Below are positions 8,801 through 17,486 of a DNA stretch of 50,343 nucleotides, in pieces. A program made the translations under genes and the position numbers. Origin of the DNA: Flavobacterium sp. (GTDB lineage Bacteria > Bacteroidota > Bacteroidia > Flavobacteriales > Flavobacteriaceae). The notes beneath the pieces were generated by a model. It ran no database searches. It worked only from the letters and a program-made list of their open reading frames with translations, and was not told the origin of the DNA. The stretch covers positions 1 through 50,343 of the forward strand of contig JAAFGY010000006.1 in assembly GCA_010365135.1 (NCBI GenBank), in the 5' to 3' direction. Each line of letters begins with the position of its first letter. The first letter of the stretch is position 1.

Positions 8801-10082
8801 TGAATTACGGGGATGGTTTGATAAGGATAAAATCGAAAAAATACTGTTTAACCTGATGTCCAATGCATTTAAATATACTCCTGAAAAAGGAAAAATTGAT
8901 CTCAAATTTCGCATTCAGGACGGAAATCCCCAAAAGTTAAACATTACCATCGCAAATACAGGAAAGGGAATTCCAAAAGAAAAATTGGATTCCTTGTTTG
9001 ATAGATTTTTCTTGTCAGATACAAATAGAACAACAGATAACGATTTGTTTAGAACCGGAATTGGATTGGCTTATATCAAAAAATTGGTCACAGTATTGCG
9101 TGGTGAGATTTTTGTTTCCAGCATTCCTAATGTATCAACAACTTTTACAGTATTATTATCCTGTAGTAAAGAGGCATTTAACGAAAAGGAATTAGATGAA
9201 GCGTCGAGTTCAAGTTTGATTTCTCAGCATCTAAAAAATATTCTTGAAGAAATTCCAAGTAAGTCTGAGGATATCCCCAGTAAAATTACCTTTCTGGAGG
9301 AACTCGAATATGATCGTAAAACGATTTTAATTGTCGAAGATGAGAAAGAAATACATATGTTTCTTAACGAACTTTTAGGCGAAAAATATAAAATCTTGAC
9401 CGCCTATAATGGAGTAGAAGCTATAGACATTCTCGAAAAGGTTGTGCCAGACCTCATTATTAGTGATGTAATGATGCCGTTGATGGATGGGGTGGAGCTT
9501 TGCGCCAAAATTAAAGGAAACATTAAAACCTGCCATATTCCGTTCATAATGCTTACAGCAAAAGATTCGGTTTTGCATAGAATTGAAGGATTAGAAAGCG
9601 GAGCCAATTCTTATATACCAAAGCCTTTTCACCCCGATCACCTCTTAATAAGAATACAAAAATTGATTGAAGAAAAAGAGCTCATATTCAAACATTTTTC
9701 GCAAGACACCCTTATCGAAAATCTATCTACTTTGCCAATAGAAAAGGAAGAAAAAGACTTTATAAAAAAGGTAATTGAACTCGTACGCAATAATATTGAC
9801 AACGAAAATCTCCAAAGTTTGTTTATTGAAAAAGAATTGGGGATTAGTAATTCGCAATTGTATCGAAAAATCAAGCAAATTTTTGGATTTTCTCCCGGAG
9901 ATTTAATAAGAACCATACGATTAAAATATGCCGCTGAACTTTTGCGTAAAAATATTTTGACCGTTTCTGAGGTATGCTACCAATCTGGATTTAATAATCG
10001 GTCCTATTTTTACCGTGAGTTTAACAAAATGTATAATATCACTCCAAAAAATTATCAAATCAAGTATACTAACAAGATTTAA
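5880..10082 (+). CDS. Hybrid two-component system regulator (HTCS 1) of PUL 1
   Basis: This is a one-protein sensor and transcription factor that sits in the inner membrane and detects a glycan fragment in the periplasm. In order: signal or anchor segment 1-18; a two-component-type beta-propeller with repeated WIGT-like blades to about 740; a Y_Y_Y domain to about 815; a transmembrane helix at about 822-846; HisKA with His879 in FTDIAHEFQTPL; HATPase with N-box NLMSNAFKYTPE and GTGKGI-type loops; a receiver domain from about 1147 with Asp1196 in ISDVMMPLMDG; and an AraC-type HTH from about 1295 to the end. The length (1400 aa) is typical. The start is TTG, as no in-frame ATG precedes the hydrophobic segment. 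Cys18 follows LLAFVA, a lipobox-like motif unusual for an HTCS. It lies immediately upstream of susCD and presumably activates them. Confidence 0.93.
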   Translation: MKIKILLFGFILLAFVACNNRGKPISLLTAMTQFHASKVNNDGLKLISNSSQTLDLKYSLEQLDNTKGLSNSSVNSIFQDSEKLLWIGTWDGLNRYDGHSFKIFRPELDNENSLSNQVILKIDEDNRGKIWILTIHGINQYDKKTNTFQRYYFTRKNKPPLSESEFNMALDVSKNVFCAVKDWGIGYFDGNDFQLLKIKNFSTKAVKKMEFTSTGELLILFENNDLYALTFETGSKAKMQVSKVKLISNEVKTFEIMPKGKVCMVSTSGNADLFSFLDKKRHFLPQKNIGNIIGNIPEGLVISSKSGYSIINSSGNIVVKPWLKYLKNQKITTLVHGSENVIWTGTDGDGVFKMYPLKKSFNLISKTQIPELDGGIVRTFLEVADNSFWIGTKGKGLFHFSSNFYLDSEKPLKYENFNESNSTINNAVFALCKGKEDLIFIGSDGNGINVFDLKKSKLISWAAIIGNEKCDYFKSTYAIYQDNEGFIWLGTNGYGMIRFKIERSGEKLKITEFKRYITDNSDEKSLSSTIIFSIVPRNQNQLWIGTRLGGLNLFDKKSGVFRTYENSSDDLHSLSNNDILCLQTDANNRLWIGTSFGLNLLEKINPDGKAVFKSYTVKEGLPNNTIHGIISDTKSNLWISTNFGLSNFILNESKFINYTQNEGLQNNEFADGAFYQNLKSNYIFMGGIKGFNYFLPQKIRESAVIPDILIDKISGQNQETPYYQGLVISPNSKAHPSIVLKYNQNFFDIELAALTFINSEKCKYAYQLMNFDKNWNYINNRRIISFTNVPQGNYSLWIKWSNSDGVWSKPVHAIDIKIKPVFWQSTVAIIVYSILVILFIMFVLSYYKKRQSLSQNILFRKREEELHENRLTFFTDIAHEFQTPLTLIVGPIQKLSEASNLDNRNQKFVHMIQRNSSRLLFLTQQLLEFRKAEYDYLEVTARKFDLVNLVEQIAELFDEWALDRNIDYNLDIPSELRGWFDKDKIEKILFNLMSNAFKYTPEKGKIDLKFRIQDGNPQKLNITIANTGKGIPKEKLDSLFDRFFLSDTNRTTDNDLFRTGIGLAYIKKLVTVLRGEIFVSSIPNVSTTFTVLLSCSKEAFNEKELDEASSSSLISQHLKNILEEIPSKSEDIPSKITFLEELEYDRKTILIVEDEKEIHMFLNELLGEKYKILTAYNGVEAIDILEKVVPDLIISDVMMPLMDGVELCAKIKGNIKTCHIPFIMLTAKDSVLHRIEGLESGANSYIPKPFHPDHLLIRIQKLIEEKELIFKHFSQDTLIENLSTLPIEKEEKDFIKKVIELVRNNIDNENLQSLFIEKELGISNSQLYRKIKQIFGFSPGDLIRTIRLKYAAELLRKNILTVSEVCYQSGFNNRSYFYREFNKMYNITPKNYQIKYTNKI

Positions 10083-10106
10083 TAGTTTTAATACACTGTA
10101 AATCAA

Positions 10107-10183
10107 TAACTTTGCATTTAGTGTACACCTTTGAAGAAATAGTGTACACAGTTTTCTGTACTCTCTTTCTAATTTTATATTCA
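10107..10183 (+). promoter_or_regulatory. susC promoter region with candidate HTCS 1 operator
   Basis: Two copies of the palindrome GTGTACAC lie at 10121-10128 and 10142-10149. Both are preceded by TA (TTAGTGTACAC and ATAGTGTACAC), and their start-to-start spacing is 21 bp, two helical turns. A perfect -7 box TAACTTTG is at 10107-10114, upstream of the repeats. A weaker TATATTCA at 10176-10183 lies downstream, in the position an activator-dependent promoter would need. Two equivalent palindromes on one DNA face suit a dimeric AraC-type output domain. Binding by HTCS 1 is inferred from proximity. Confidence 0.55.
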
Positions 10184-10268
10184 GATTACTATAACGATGT
10201 ATTAATTAACTAAGCTTTTAAAAAATGAAAAAATTTACTCTAATTATTAACGAATTTAACACTTCCTT

Positions 10269-13200
10269 ATGATGAAAAAAAGTATTATTTGTAATTTGTT
10301 CCTACTGTGGACAATATTATCGGGAAGCATTATGTTTGCCCAAACTGTAAAAGGTGTTGTATCTGATGAAAGTGGACCTATTCCACAAGTAAATGTAAAT
10401 ATCAAAGGAACGGCAATTAGTACCGTAACTGATTTAGATGGAAAATTTTCTATTAACAACGTAGATTCTAATGCTGTTTTAATCTTTAGTTATATTGGGT
10501 TTCAAAGTCAAGAAGTATCTGTTTCAGGCAAAACCGAATTGTCAGTTAGATTAAAGCAAGACATAAGCACTTTAGGAGAAGTAGTGGTCGTTGGATATGT
10601 TGGTCAAAAGAAAGCTTCCATTACGAGTGCAGTAACTACTGTTAATATGGAGGATATATCTAAAACAAAAGTGCCAGATGTTGCACAGGCCCTGCAAGGA
10701 CAAGTTGCGGGTGTTTTTGTTGCTGCAAATACTGGTGCACCTGGTGATGGAATAAAAATACGCATCAGGGGTGAAGGAACGCTTGGAAACAATGAAGTTT
10801 TATATGTAGTTGATGGTGTTTCAACTCGTGATATTTCTTTTCTAAACCAGTCGGATGTAAAATCTATGACTGTATTGAAAGACGCCGCAGCAGGTGCAGT
10901 TTACGGTTCAAGAGCTGCAGGTGGGGTAATCGTGATTACTACTAAAAGCGGACAACAAGGGAAATCTACCATTGCGGCAGATTATTATTCAGGAATTCAT
11001 TTTGCTGCAAATCTTCCTAAAATGTTGAATGCTGATCAATATTTAACCGTGAAAGATCAAGCGTGGCACAATACTGCAGGAAATGCAGCATCCGCGATTA
11101 GTCCTTATGCTGCGGATAGAGCACGTGGTAGCGTGAACGGAATAGCTTTGGCAAATACTAATTGGCAAGATGAACTTTTCACCACTGGTTACTCTAAAAA
11201 CTTTCAAGCTTCTGCAAGTGGAGGTTCTGAAAATGTTCAATATTTAATTTCTGGTGGTTATTATGGTATGGACGGTATCGTTGTGGAAGACAATGACAAA
11301 TACCAACGTATCAATTTTAGAGCAAATGTAAATGCAGATCTTTCGGACCGTTTTAAAGTAGGAACAAATCTTCAGATTAGCGAAACACAACAAGACAAGC
11401 TATCCTCTAGTGGTGATGCACCTGGAATTATTCGCCATGCGTTAATACGTCCGCCAGTTTTAGCAATTTATAAAGATGTTAATGATCCAACGTATTCTGC
11501 TGAAAATCCCTACACAGATTTGCCATTTTATACCGGACCAGATAACGGATGGAGTCAAAATTATGAATTTAGTTCTAATCCAATTGCTATTGTACACTAT
11601 ACCTCTGACAGGCGAGATAACTTTCAAACATTTGGAAATATCTATGCGGAATATGCTTTTCTAAAAGATAAGTCTTTAAAGTTTAAAAGCAATCTTGGAG
11701 CTGATATTCAATATAACCATAACAAAAATTTCGCATCAAATTTTGGAGATGCCAACATAAATGATACAGGAAATCAATATTATGGCATGGGAAGAAATAA
11801 TAGACCTAATAATTTGGATGAAAATAGAGGCCAAAGTATGACTTTCACTTTCAGTAATACACTAAATTATGTAAAAACTTTTGATGATGTGCATAGTGTG
11901 AATGTATTGCTTGGTAGCGAAAGTATTAACAGTAATGCAGCAGCAATGGGTGGAAGCAGACAAAATTATGACAATACTTCTGACCCTTTTAGGTATCTTG
12001 ATTATGGTAGTACTACTAATATTTACAGTTCAGGATCAGCAACTAATTGGGGGCTTATGTCCTACTTTGCTTCGGGTACCTATGGTTATGATAGTAAATA
12101 TTTTGCCACTGCTACAATGAGAGCCGATGCTTCGTCTCGATTTGGACCTAACAATAAATGGGGGTATTTCCCGTCGGTTTCTGGTGGTTGGATAATTTCA
12201 AAAGAAGATTTTATGCAAAAAATGGATTGGATATCTAACTTTAAATTGAGAGCCAGTTGGGGACGATCAGGAAATCAGGAAATACCCGACCATGCTTATG
12301 AAACTTTAGTTTCGACCACAGGGGGAGTAGTAAATATTATAAGATATGGTAATCCGGATATTAAGTGGGAAACGACTACGCAAACTAACTTTGGATTGGA
12401 CTTGGGTTTGCTTAAAAATAAACTTTCATTTACAGCAGATTATTTTGTCAAAAATACAACTGATATTTTATTAGGCGTAACATTACCTGCGGTTTCAGTA
12501 GGGGTGATTAATCAAACCATTGTAAATGCAGGAGCTGTAAGTAATAAAGGATTTGAATTTGGCCTTAATTTTCAGGATAATAGTCACACCTTCAAATACA
12601 ATGTAAATGGAAATGTAGCTACTTTAACCAATCGTGTGAATGCCCTTCAAACGTATGTTGCCAATATTATAGATAATGGAACTCACAGTATAACTGAAGT
12701 GGGGCAACCCATTAGTTCTTACTACGGATTAGTATTTGATGGTATATATCAAAATGCTGCGGAAGTAAGCAGTACTTTGTTTGCAAATACAAATGGTACA
12801 GTTCCAGGAGATATTAAGTTCAAAGATTTGAATAAAGATGGCCAGATTAATGCTGATGATAGAGCGATAATTGGCAATCCTATTCCTAAAGTAACTTATG
12901 GTCTTTCTTTCTCAGGTGATTACAAAAATTTCGATATTTCATTCTTATTGCAGGGAGTTCAAGGAGTGGATCGTTATAATGACTTGAAGCAAATCTTAAA
13001 TTATGATAGCCGTCCATTCAACTCAATGACCTCTGTTTTAGACAGCTGGAATGGTGAAGGAACAAGCAATACCACTCCGCGACTTACTTTTAATAATAAT
13101 GGTGGTGGTAATGTATCCAGCGTCTTTGTTGAAGATGCTTCTTATATGAGATTGAAAAATATTGAAATAGGATACACTTTGGATGCAAAATCAATAGGTC

Positions 13201-13349
13201 TAAAACATTTACGTCTTTATGCATCCGGTCAAAACTTGTTTACCATTACAAAATATACGGGCTTAGATCCTGAATCAACCTCATTGATTGACAAAGGAAC
13301 TTACCCTCAATCAAAAGCATTTATTTTGGGACTGCAGGTAAAACTTTAA
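10269..13349 (+). CDS. SusC-family TonB-dependent outer-membrane transporter
   Basis: This is an outer-membrane beta-barrel that imports oligosaccharides with its SusD lid, energised by TonB. It has a signal peptide ending near MFAQ, a carboxypeptidase-regulatory-like domain (about 25-100, TVKGVVSDESGPIPQVNVNIKGT), and the SusC hallmark EVVVVGYVGQKK with the TonB-box region. The plug (about 115-235) includes RIRGEGTLGNNEVLYVVDG and GGVIVITTKSG, followed by a long barrel ending in FILGLQVKL with aromatic/aliphatic C-terminal alternation. The length of 1026 aa is standard. Two adjacent ATGs (10269 and 10272) are both possible starts. susD follows after 22 nt. The candidate HTCS operator lies 120-150 bp upstream. 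Confidence 0.95.
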   Translation: MMKKSIICNLFLLWTILSGSIMFAQTVKGVVSDESGPIPQVNVNIKGTAISTVTDLDGKFSINNVDSNAVLIFSYIGFQSQEVSVSGKTELSVRLKQDISTLGEVVVVGYVGQKKASITSAVTTVNMEDISKTKVPDVAQALQGQVAGVFVAANTGAPGDGIKIRIRGEGTLGNNEVLYVVDGVSTRDISFLNQSDVKSMTVLKDAAAGAVYGSRAAGGVIVITTKSGQQGKSTIAADYYSGIHFAANLPKMLNADQYLTVKDQAWHNTAGNAASAISPYAADRARGSVNGIALANTNWQDELFTTGYSKNFQASASGGSENVQYLISGGYYGMDGIVVEDNDKYQRINFRANVNADLSDRFKVGTNLQISETQQDKLSSSGDAPGIIRHALIRPPVLAIYKDVNDPTYSAENPYTDLPFYTGPDNGWSQNYEFSSNPIAIVHYTSDRRDNFQTFGNIYAEYAFLKDKSLKFKSNLGADIQYNHNKNFASNFGDANINDTGNQYYGMGRNNRPNNLDENRGQSMTFTFSNTLNYVKTFDDVHSVNVLLGSESINSNAAAMGGSRQNYDNTSDPFRYLDYGSTTNIYSSGSATNWGLMSYFASGTYGYDSKYFATATMRADASSRFGPNNKWGYFPSVSGGWIISKEDFMQKMDWISNFKLRASWGRSGNQEIPDHAYETLVSTTGGVVNIIRYGNPDIKWETTTQTNFGLDLGLLKNKLSFTADYFVKNTTDILLGVTLPAVSVGVINQTIVNAGAVSNKGFEFGLNFQDNSHTFKYNVNGNVATLTNRVNALQTYVANIIDNGTHSITEVGQPISSYYGLVFDGIYQNAAEVSSTLFANTNGTVPGDIKFKDLNKDGQINADDRAIIGNPIPKVTYGLSFSGDYKNFDISFLLQGVQGVDRYNDLKQILNYDSRPFNSMTSVLDSWNGEGTSNTTPRLTFNNNGGGNVSSVFVEDASYMRLKNIEIGYTLDAKSIGLKHLRLYASGQNLFTITKYTGLDPESTSLIDKGTYPQSKAFILGLQVKL

Positions 13350-13371
13350 TTAAAATTTTAAATAGTATATT

Positions 13372-14853
13372 ATGAAAAAAATATTTATAACACCGATAAT
13401 CGTCAGCATCGTACTGTTGGCGAGCTGTCAAGATCAGCTTACTTCGGAGCCGATCGGTGCAACAACTTTAGAGCAAGCAAAAACAGCTCCTACACTTACC
13501 TCGGTAGAACAATCTGTTAATTCCTCGTATGAATTGCTTTCAAACAGATTGAACATTTTGGCCGAATGGGATTGGGGTGGAGGTCTTGTATTCCAAAATG
13601 ATTATGTAATGCAAGACATTGCATCGGATGATATGGAAAAAAAATGGATCCCAGATGGTGATCAGCCGTGGATGGACGATATAAACAACTTTACCTTTAC
13701 ATCAACCAATGGTGGCCCAAATGGGTTATGGAAGTATGATTATGAAGGAATTAAAAGAGTTAATATAGCGATTGGTTTCTTGACAAATTCTGATATCGAG
13801 GCATTAACAGGACTTACTACTGCAAGAAAGAACCAACTTTTAGGAGAAGCTTACTTCTTGAGATCGTATTACTATTTTTCATTGGTAACTAATTTTGGAG
13901 GAGTTCCTTTAATTTTAGCTCCAGTGCAAACCTATCAGGAAGCGTTTACAACTGCTGTCAGAGCGGATAAAGCATTAGTTTGGGATAGAATTAAAGCAGA
14001 TTTAGTACTGGCAAAAGCCCTGTTACCGAATTCAAAATACAGTTCTGCAACTGAAAAATGGAGAGTTTCAAAAGGTGCAGTGATTGCACTTCAGGCCAAA
14101 GCAGCTTTATATACTGAAAAATGGTCTGAAGTAGTAACTCTTGTAGACGAACTTGCCCCACTGGGTTATAGTTTGAATGCCAATTACTTTGACAGTTTTA
14201 GTGTTGCCACCGAGTTTGCTGAAAATGAAGATATTTTTTCTTACGACCATCAAGCCAACGCAACTCCAAGAAAAGGTAATGGAATGTGTGCTCCTTTGGA
14301 TTGGGGATTTTTTGCACCAAGTACCGATTTCCTAAATTCATTTGAGACAAATGACCCAAGAAAATTATATACTGTGGATGTTGCCAATAAGAATGTAAAC
14401 AAAATGCTAGGCAGTTTAAATGGTTCCTATAAAGGCAATGATGATGCGCCAACCAACAAAGTGTACCTACGTTATGCTGATGCCTTGCTATGGAAAGCGG
14501 AAGCTCTTAATGAAACTGCGAATTATGCTGGTGCAATTGCCATTATCAACCAAATAAGAACCAGAGCGAGAACAACTGTAAATGCACTAGGCGCTGTTCC
14601 TCCAGCAGGAACTTTGCCAGACCGACCAGCATCTACTGATAAAGCAACCGTAAAAGGTTGGTTGATTTCTGAAAGAAGAGCTGAACTTGGTTTTGAAAAT
14701 CAAAGAATGTTAGATTTAAAAAGATGGGGAATTGCAAAAGCTGTTATGACTGCACAGGGAAAAAACTTTCAGGATAAACATATGTTGTATCCTATTCCGC
14801 AATCAGAAATTGATGCTTCCGCAGGTCTTTTGACACAAAATCCGGGATATTAG
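13372..14853 (+). CDS. SusD/RagB-family glycan-binding lipoprotein
   Basis: This is a surface lipoprotein that forms the lid of the SusC transporter and binds the glycan. The lipobox LLASC places the lipidated Cys at residue 19. The N-terminal RagB/SusD TPR-like region includes LLGEAYFLRSYYYFSLVTNFGGVPLIL (about 162-188). The conserved C-terminal segment ISERRAELGFENQRMLDLKRWG is present near 440-462, and the protein ends with the usual PIPQSEIDA...NPGY. Its 493 aa are normal. It forms an operon with the upstream susC and is followed by a strong terminator, so the SusCD pair may be expressed apart from the enzymes downstream. Confidence 0.95.
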   Translation: MKKIFITPIIVSIVLLASCQDQLTSEPIGATTLEQAKTAPTLTSVEQSVNSSYELLSNRLNILAEWDWGGGLVFQNDYVMQDIASDDMEKKWIPDGDQPWMDDINNFTFTSTNGGPNGLWKYDYEGIKRVNIAIGFLTNSDIEALTGLTTARKNQLLGEAYFLRSYYYFSLVTNFGGVPLILAPVQTYQEAFTTAVRADKALVWDRIKADLVLAKALLPNSKYSSATEKWRVSKGAVIALQAKAALYTEKWSEVVTLVDELAPLGYSLNANYFDSFSVATEFAENEDIFSYDHQANATPRKGNGMCAPLDWGFFAPSTDFLNSFETNDPRKLYTVDVANKNVNKMLGSLNGSYKGNDDAPTNKVYLRYADALLWKAEALNETANYAGAIAIINQIRTRARTTVNALGAVPPAGTLPDRPASTDKATVKGWLISERRAELGFENQRMLDLKRWGIAKAVMTAQGKNFQDKHMLYPIPQSEIDASAGLLTQNPGY

Positions 14854-14890
14854 AAAATGAATTTTGGTTAGTTAATTAGTTAATATCCTT

Positions 14891-14936
14891 GAGAAGTAGC
14901 AGTTAAATAATAAAAATTGCTGCTTCTCTTTTTTTT
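14891..14936 (+). terminator. Rho-independent terminator after susD
   Basis: GAGAAGTAGCA at 14891-14901 pairs with TGCTGCTTCTC at about 14918-14928 (one G-T wobble), followed by an eight-base T-run. It lies between susD and the first enzyme gene, so it should end or attenuate the susCD transcript. Confidence 0.85.
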
Positions 14937-14999
14937 AAAGTAACCATATTCATAGAACTAGATTTCTAATAGTGTGTTGACAACAAAAAAGCCTCTTCA

Positions 15000-17474
15000 A
15001 TGAATAAAATTATCATTACTATTTTCGTTTTATTTTATAGTCTTCTGGGGACAACAGGCTCGAGTCAGGGCATCAATTTAAAGATAGCTGGAGACGCTAC
15101 CACAGGCTTCACTGTGGATATTTATAATGGCAACCAGCGGTTAATTAAAAACACCGAAGAGTTTTCATTTCGAATGGCAAATTTAGATTTGAGTGAAACC
15201 GCTGCTATTGTGGGTTGGAAAGGGGCCAAATGGACTGGAGATGGAAAGACGATGCAGTTGACTAGAGATACGTATGTATCAGAATTCGATTTGAATGTAT
15301 CCATTAGGGTTAACTATCAAATAATAAATAAAAATATAGTCAAAAAGAGCATTGATATAATGCAATCTGGTATGCCATCGCTATACTACACCATTGAAGA
15401 AACCGCGAAACCAGCTCAAACGCCATCCAAATATGTGACTTTTGAATATGATAATTTTCCCGGAGGTCTTGCACACGAAATGTTTCCTTCGGCTGGATTC
15501 GTAACACCAAACAAACAGGTAGTTGGTTTTTTAATGGATGCAGGGTATAAAAATCAGTATACTCGAACTACCCGAAGACGTTTTAACGGTCACGGTGGCG
15601 GATTTGTTGGAATGCGAAAACTCCCAGATCCTGCTTTGGTTTCGGTGGCGACATTGGAAGAAAGAAAAAATAACCAGAATTATATCAAGCAAACATTTGG
15701 TGAAATGTACAATTTGGATGCTGGAAATGAAGTGAAACTAAAATTGGAGGACAAGTTCCAAAAAATTGGAGATGTTCAAATTGAAAAAAATAACAGTCTT
15801 TATCAACTTAAATTCCATGAAAATAATCAGTCCGGACTGGAAATGATCGTTCCGTTGAAGGATCAAAAAATTTATACTATTTCATTTCTTTCTAAAGGAA
15901 CTACTCCCGTAGCGGTTAAACTCTTTAGAATTAAAAACGGTAAGAAAACAATTGAACTTGAAAATGGCGTGAAATACATCGACAAGTTTCCTGTAAGTGA
16001 AAACGATTGGACACTTTTCAAAGGAAGTGTATTGGTTCCTTATATTGAAAATGACAGTGTGTCGATGTTCATTGGAGCCCAATCTGCTAAAGATTGTAAT
16101 CTGGAGATCAAAGATTTGCAAATGGTGGAACATCAACCACAAAAGGAACCTTTTAACAGAATCAATATTGGACAAACGGTCACAAAAACCACCTACATCT
16201 TTGTTGAACCGTGGAAAAATCATCACGATTTTGTGGTTTCATCCCAATTACGTTTGGCTGAAGGAAAAGGATTTAAAGGTTCTGATATAGAAAAAATGTT
16301 GTATTCCAATTTCAATATGCTGACCTGGATTACGGATCTAAATGATTTTTCGCCGTTCAATGTTCCCAATATGAACTATTCGCCGGATATGTACAATCGG
16401 GATTCTTTTTTCTCCATTGTTTCCAGTTACAATAAGGAATTAAACCTTTCGATTTGGGATAAATGGGCGCAAACCCAGAATTCAAAAGGAGCTGTTGGAA
16501 CCATCATAACCCCTTACATGGGTTCTGTAGAAGTCAAAGACAATGAGGCAACTATCGAATTTCTAATTTGGGCAATGATGAACAAAAGACGATTTGGTGT
16601 TGAATTGCCAAAAGATAAAATACAGAAAGCAGTCGATTTTGTGTTAAACGAATTCGACGAAGACAAAGATGGAATTTGCAAATCTCACTTTAGCATGAGT
16701 CAAGTGGATATTATTGATTACTATCCAAAAACCGATCGACTAGCCGTAAATCAAGGTATGTTGGTTATCGCTTTGCGGACTATAAAGGAATTGGGTTTTG
16801 ACATTTCTGAGGCTTATATTAACAAGGCTGAACAAGAATATCGTAATTTTTATGATGTGAATAGAAAGCATCTTCTATTCGATAAAAATTTTCCAGACCT
16901 CATTACGCTGACGGATTTAGAACCAGAATTCTTTTCCTTATGGTTGTTCAATAAACCCATTTTGACCGATGAGATGGTGGTGAATCATTTGAATCAAATA
17001 CCAGTTCTTAACAAAGTGTCCAATTCTCCCCATCCAGAATATGGGACAACAGCGCCTATTTGTATCCGATTGACCAACGACAAGCAAGGCTATGCTTATT
17101 TGAGTGCGGATTATCAGCCTTTTGGCGAATTTGGAAAATCCAATTATGCCGACGGATCACAAGACGGTGTGTATTACAACGGGGGCAGTTGGTTTCGAGC
17201 CGAATATTGTGCCTATGTAGTGGGACAAAAACACGGATGGGAGAAAGCAAAAAAATTAATGGAAAACAGGGCTTGGGCCGAAATTAATCTCAATCCAAAA
17301 TGGCCTTACAGCAAAGAATTTATTCCCACAAAATGGACCACGACGGATTCTTGGTGGCCATCGACGCGAGGTTTGTGTTGGAACGTATTTATGCTTATGG
17401 CAGATGAAGTGGCGGGTTTGCGCACTCCCGAAATGGATCCAGACTATATAAAATTAGAAAAATTAAAAAATTAA
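15000..17474 (+). CDS. Secreted 824-aa protein, probable (alpha/alpha)-barrel glycosidase, family unknown
   Basis: A signal peptide (MNKIIITIFVLFYSLLGTTGSSQ) indicates export. Residues of about 25-400 look beta-rich and may be a beta-sandwich. From about 420 to 800 the sequence is helical, with Trp/Tyr-rich patches such as YSPDMYNRDSFFS, DYYPKTDRLAVNQG, YYNGGSWFRAEYCAYV and TTDSWWPSTRGLCWN. That pattern is typical of six-hairpin glycosidases and related (alpha/alpha)6 enzymes. I cannot assign a CAZy family. Acidic candidates for catalysis include the Asp/Glu residues of DRLAVNQ and WFRAEY, but this is a guess. It starts the enzyme part of PUL 1, and a cytoplasmic GH130 gene follows after 12 nt. 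A role in trimming the PUL 1 glycan in the periplasm or at the surface is inferred from context. Confidence 0.6.
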   Translation: MNKIIITIFVLFYSLLGTTGSSQGINLKIAGDATTGFTVDIYNGNQRLIKNTEEFSFRMANLDLSETAAIVGWKGAKWTGDGKTMQLTRDTYVSEFDLNVSIRVNYQIINKNIVKKSIDIMQSGMPSLYYTIEETAKPAQTPSKYVTFEYDNFPGGLAHEMFPSAGFVTPNKQVVGFLMDAGYKNQYTRTTRRRFNGHGGGFVGMRKLPDPALVSVATLEERKNNQNYIKQTFGEMYNLDAGNEVKLKLEDKFQKIGDVQIEKNNSLYQLKFHENNQSGLEMIVPLKDQKIYTISFLSKGTTPVAVKLFRIKNGKKTIELENGVKYIDKFPVSENDWTLFKGSVLVPYIENDSVSMFIGAQSAKDCNLEIKDLQMVEHQPQKEPFNRINIGQTVTKTTYIFVEPWKNHHDFVVSSQLRLAEGKGFKGSDIEKMLYSNFNMLTWITDLNDFSPFNVPNMNYSPDMYNRDSFFSIVSSYNKELNLSIWDKWAQTQNSKGAVGTIITPYMGSVEVKDNEATIEFLIWAMMNKRRFGVELPKDKIQKAVDFVLNEFDEDKDGICKSHFSMSQVDIIDYYPKTDRLAVNQGMLVIALRTIKELGFDISEAYINKAEQEYRNFYDVNRKHLLFDKNFPDLITLTDLEPEFFSLWLFNKPILTDEMVVNHLNQIPVLNKVSNSPHPEYGTTAPICIRLTNDKQGYAYLSADYQPFGEFGKSNYADGSQDGVYYNGGSWFRAEYCAYVVGQKHGWEKAKKLMENRAWAEINLNPKWPYSKEFIPTKWTTTDSWWPSTRGLCWNVFMLMADEVAGLRTPEMDPDYIKLEKLKN

Positions 17475-17486
17475 AAACAGAATCTA

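Noticed and set aside
14969..14985. AATAGTGTGTTGACAAC before the 824-aa gene as an HTCS 1 site
   Set aside because: It matches only half of the GTGTACAC palindrome and is a single copy.
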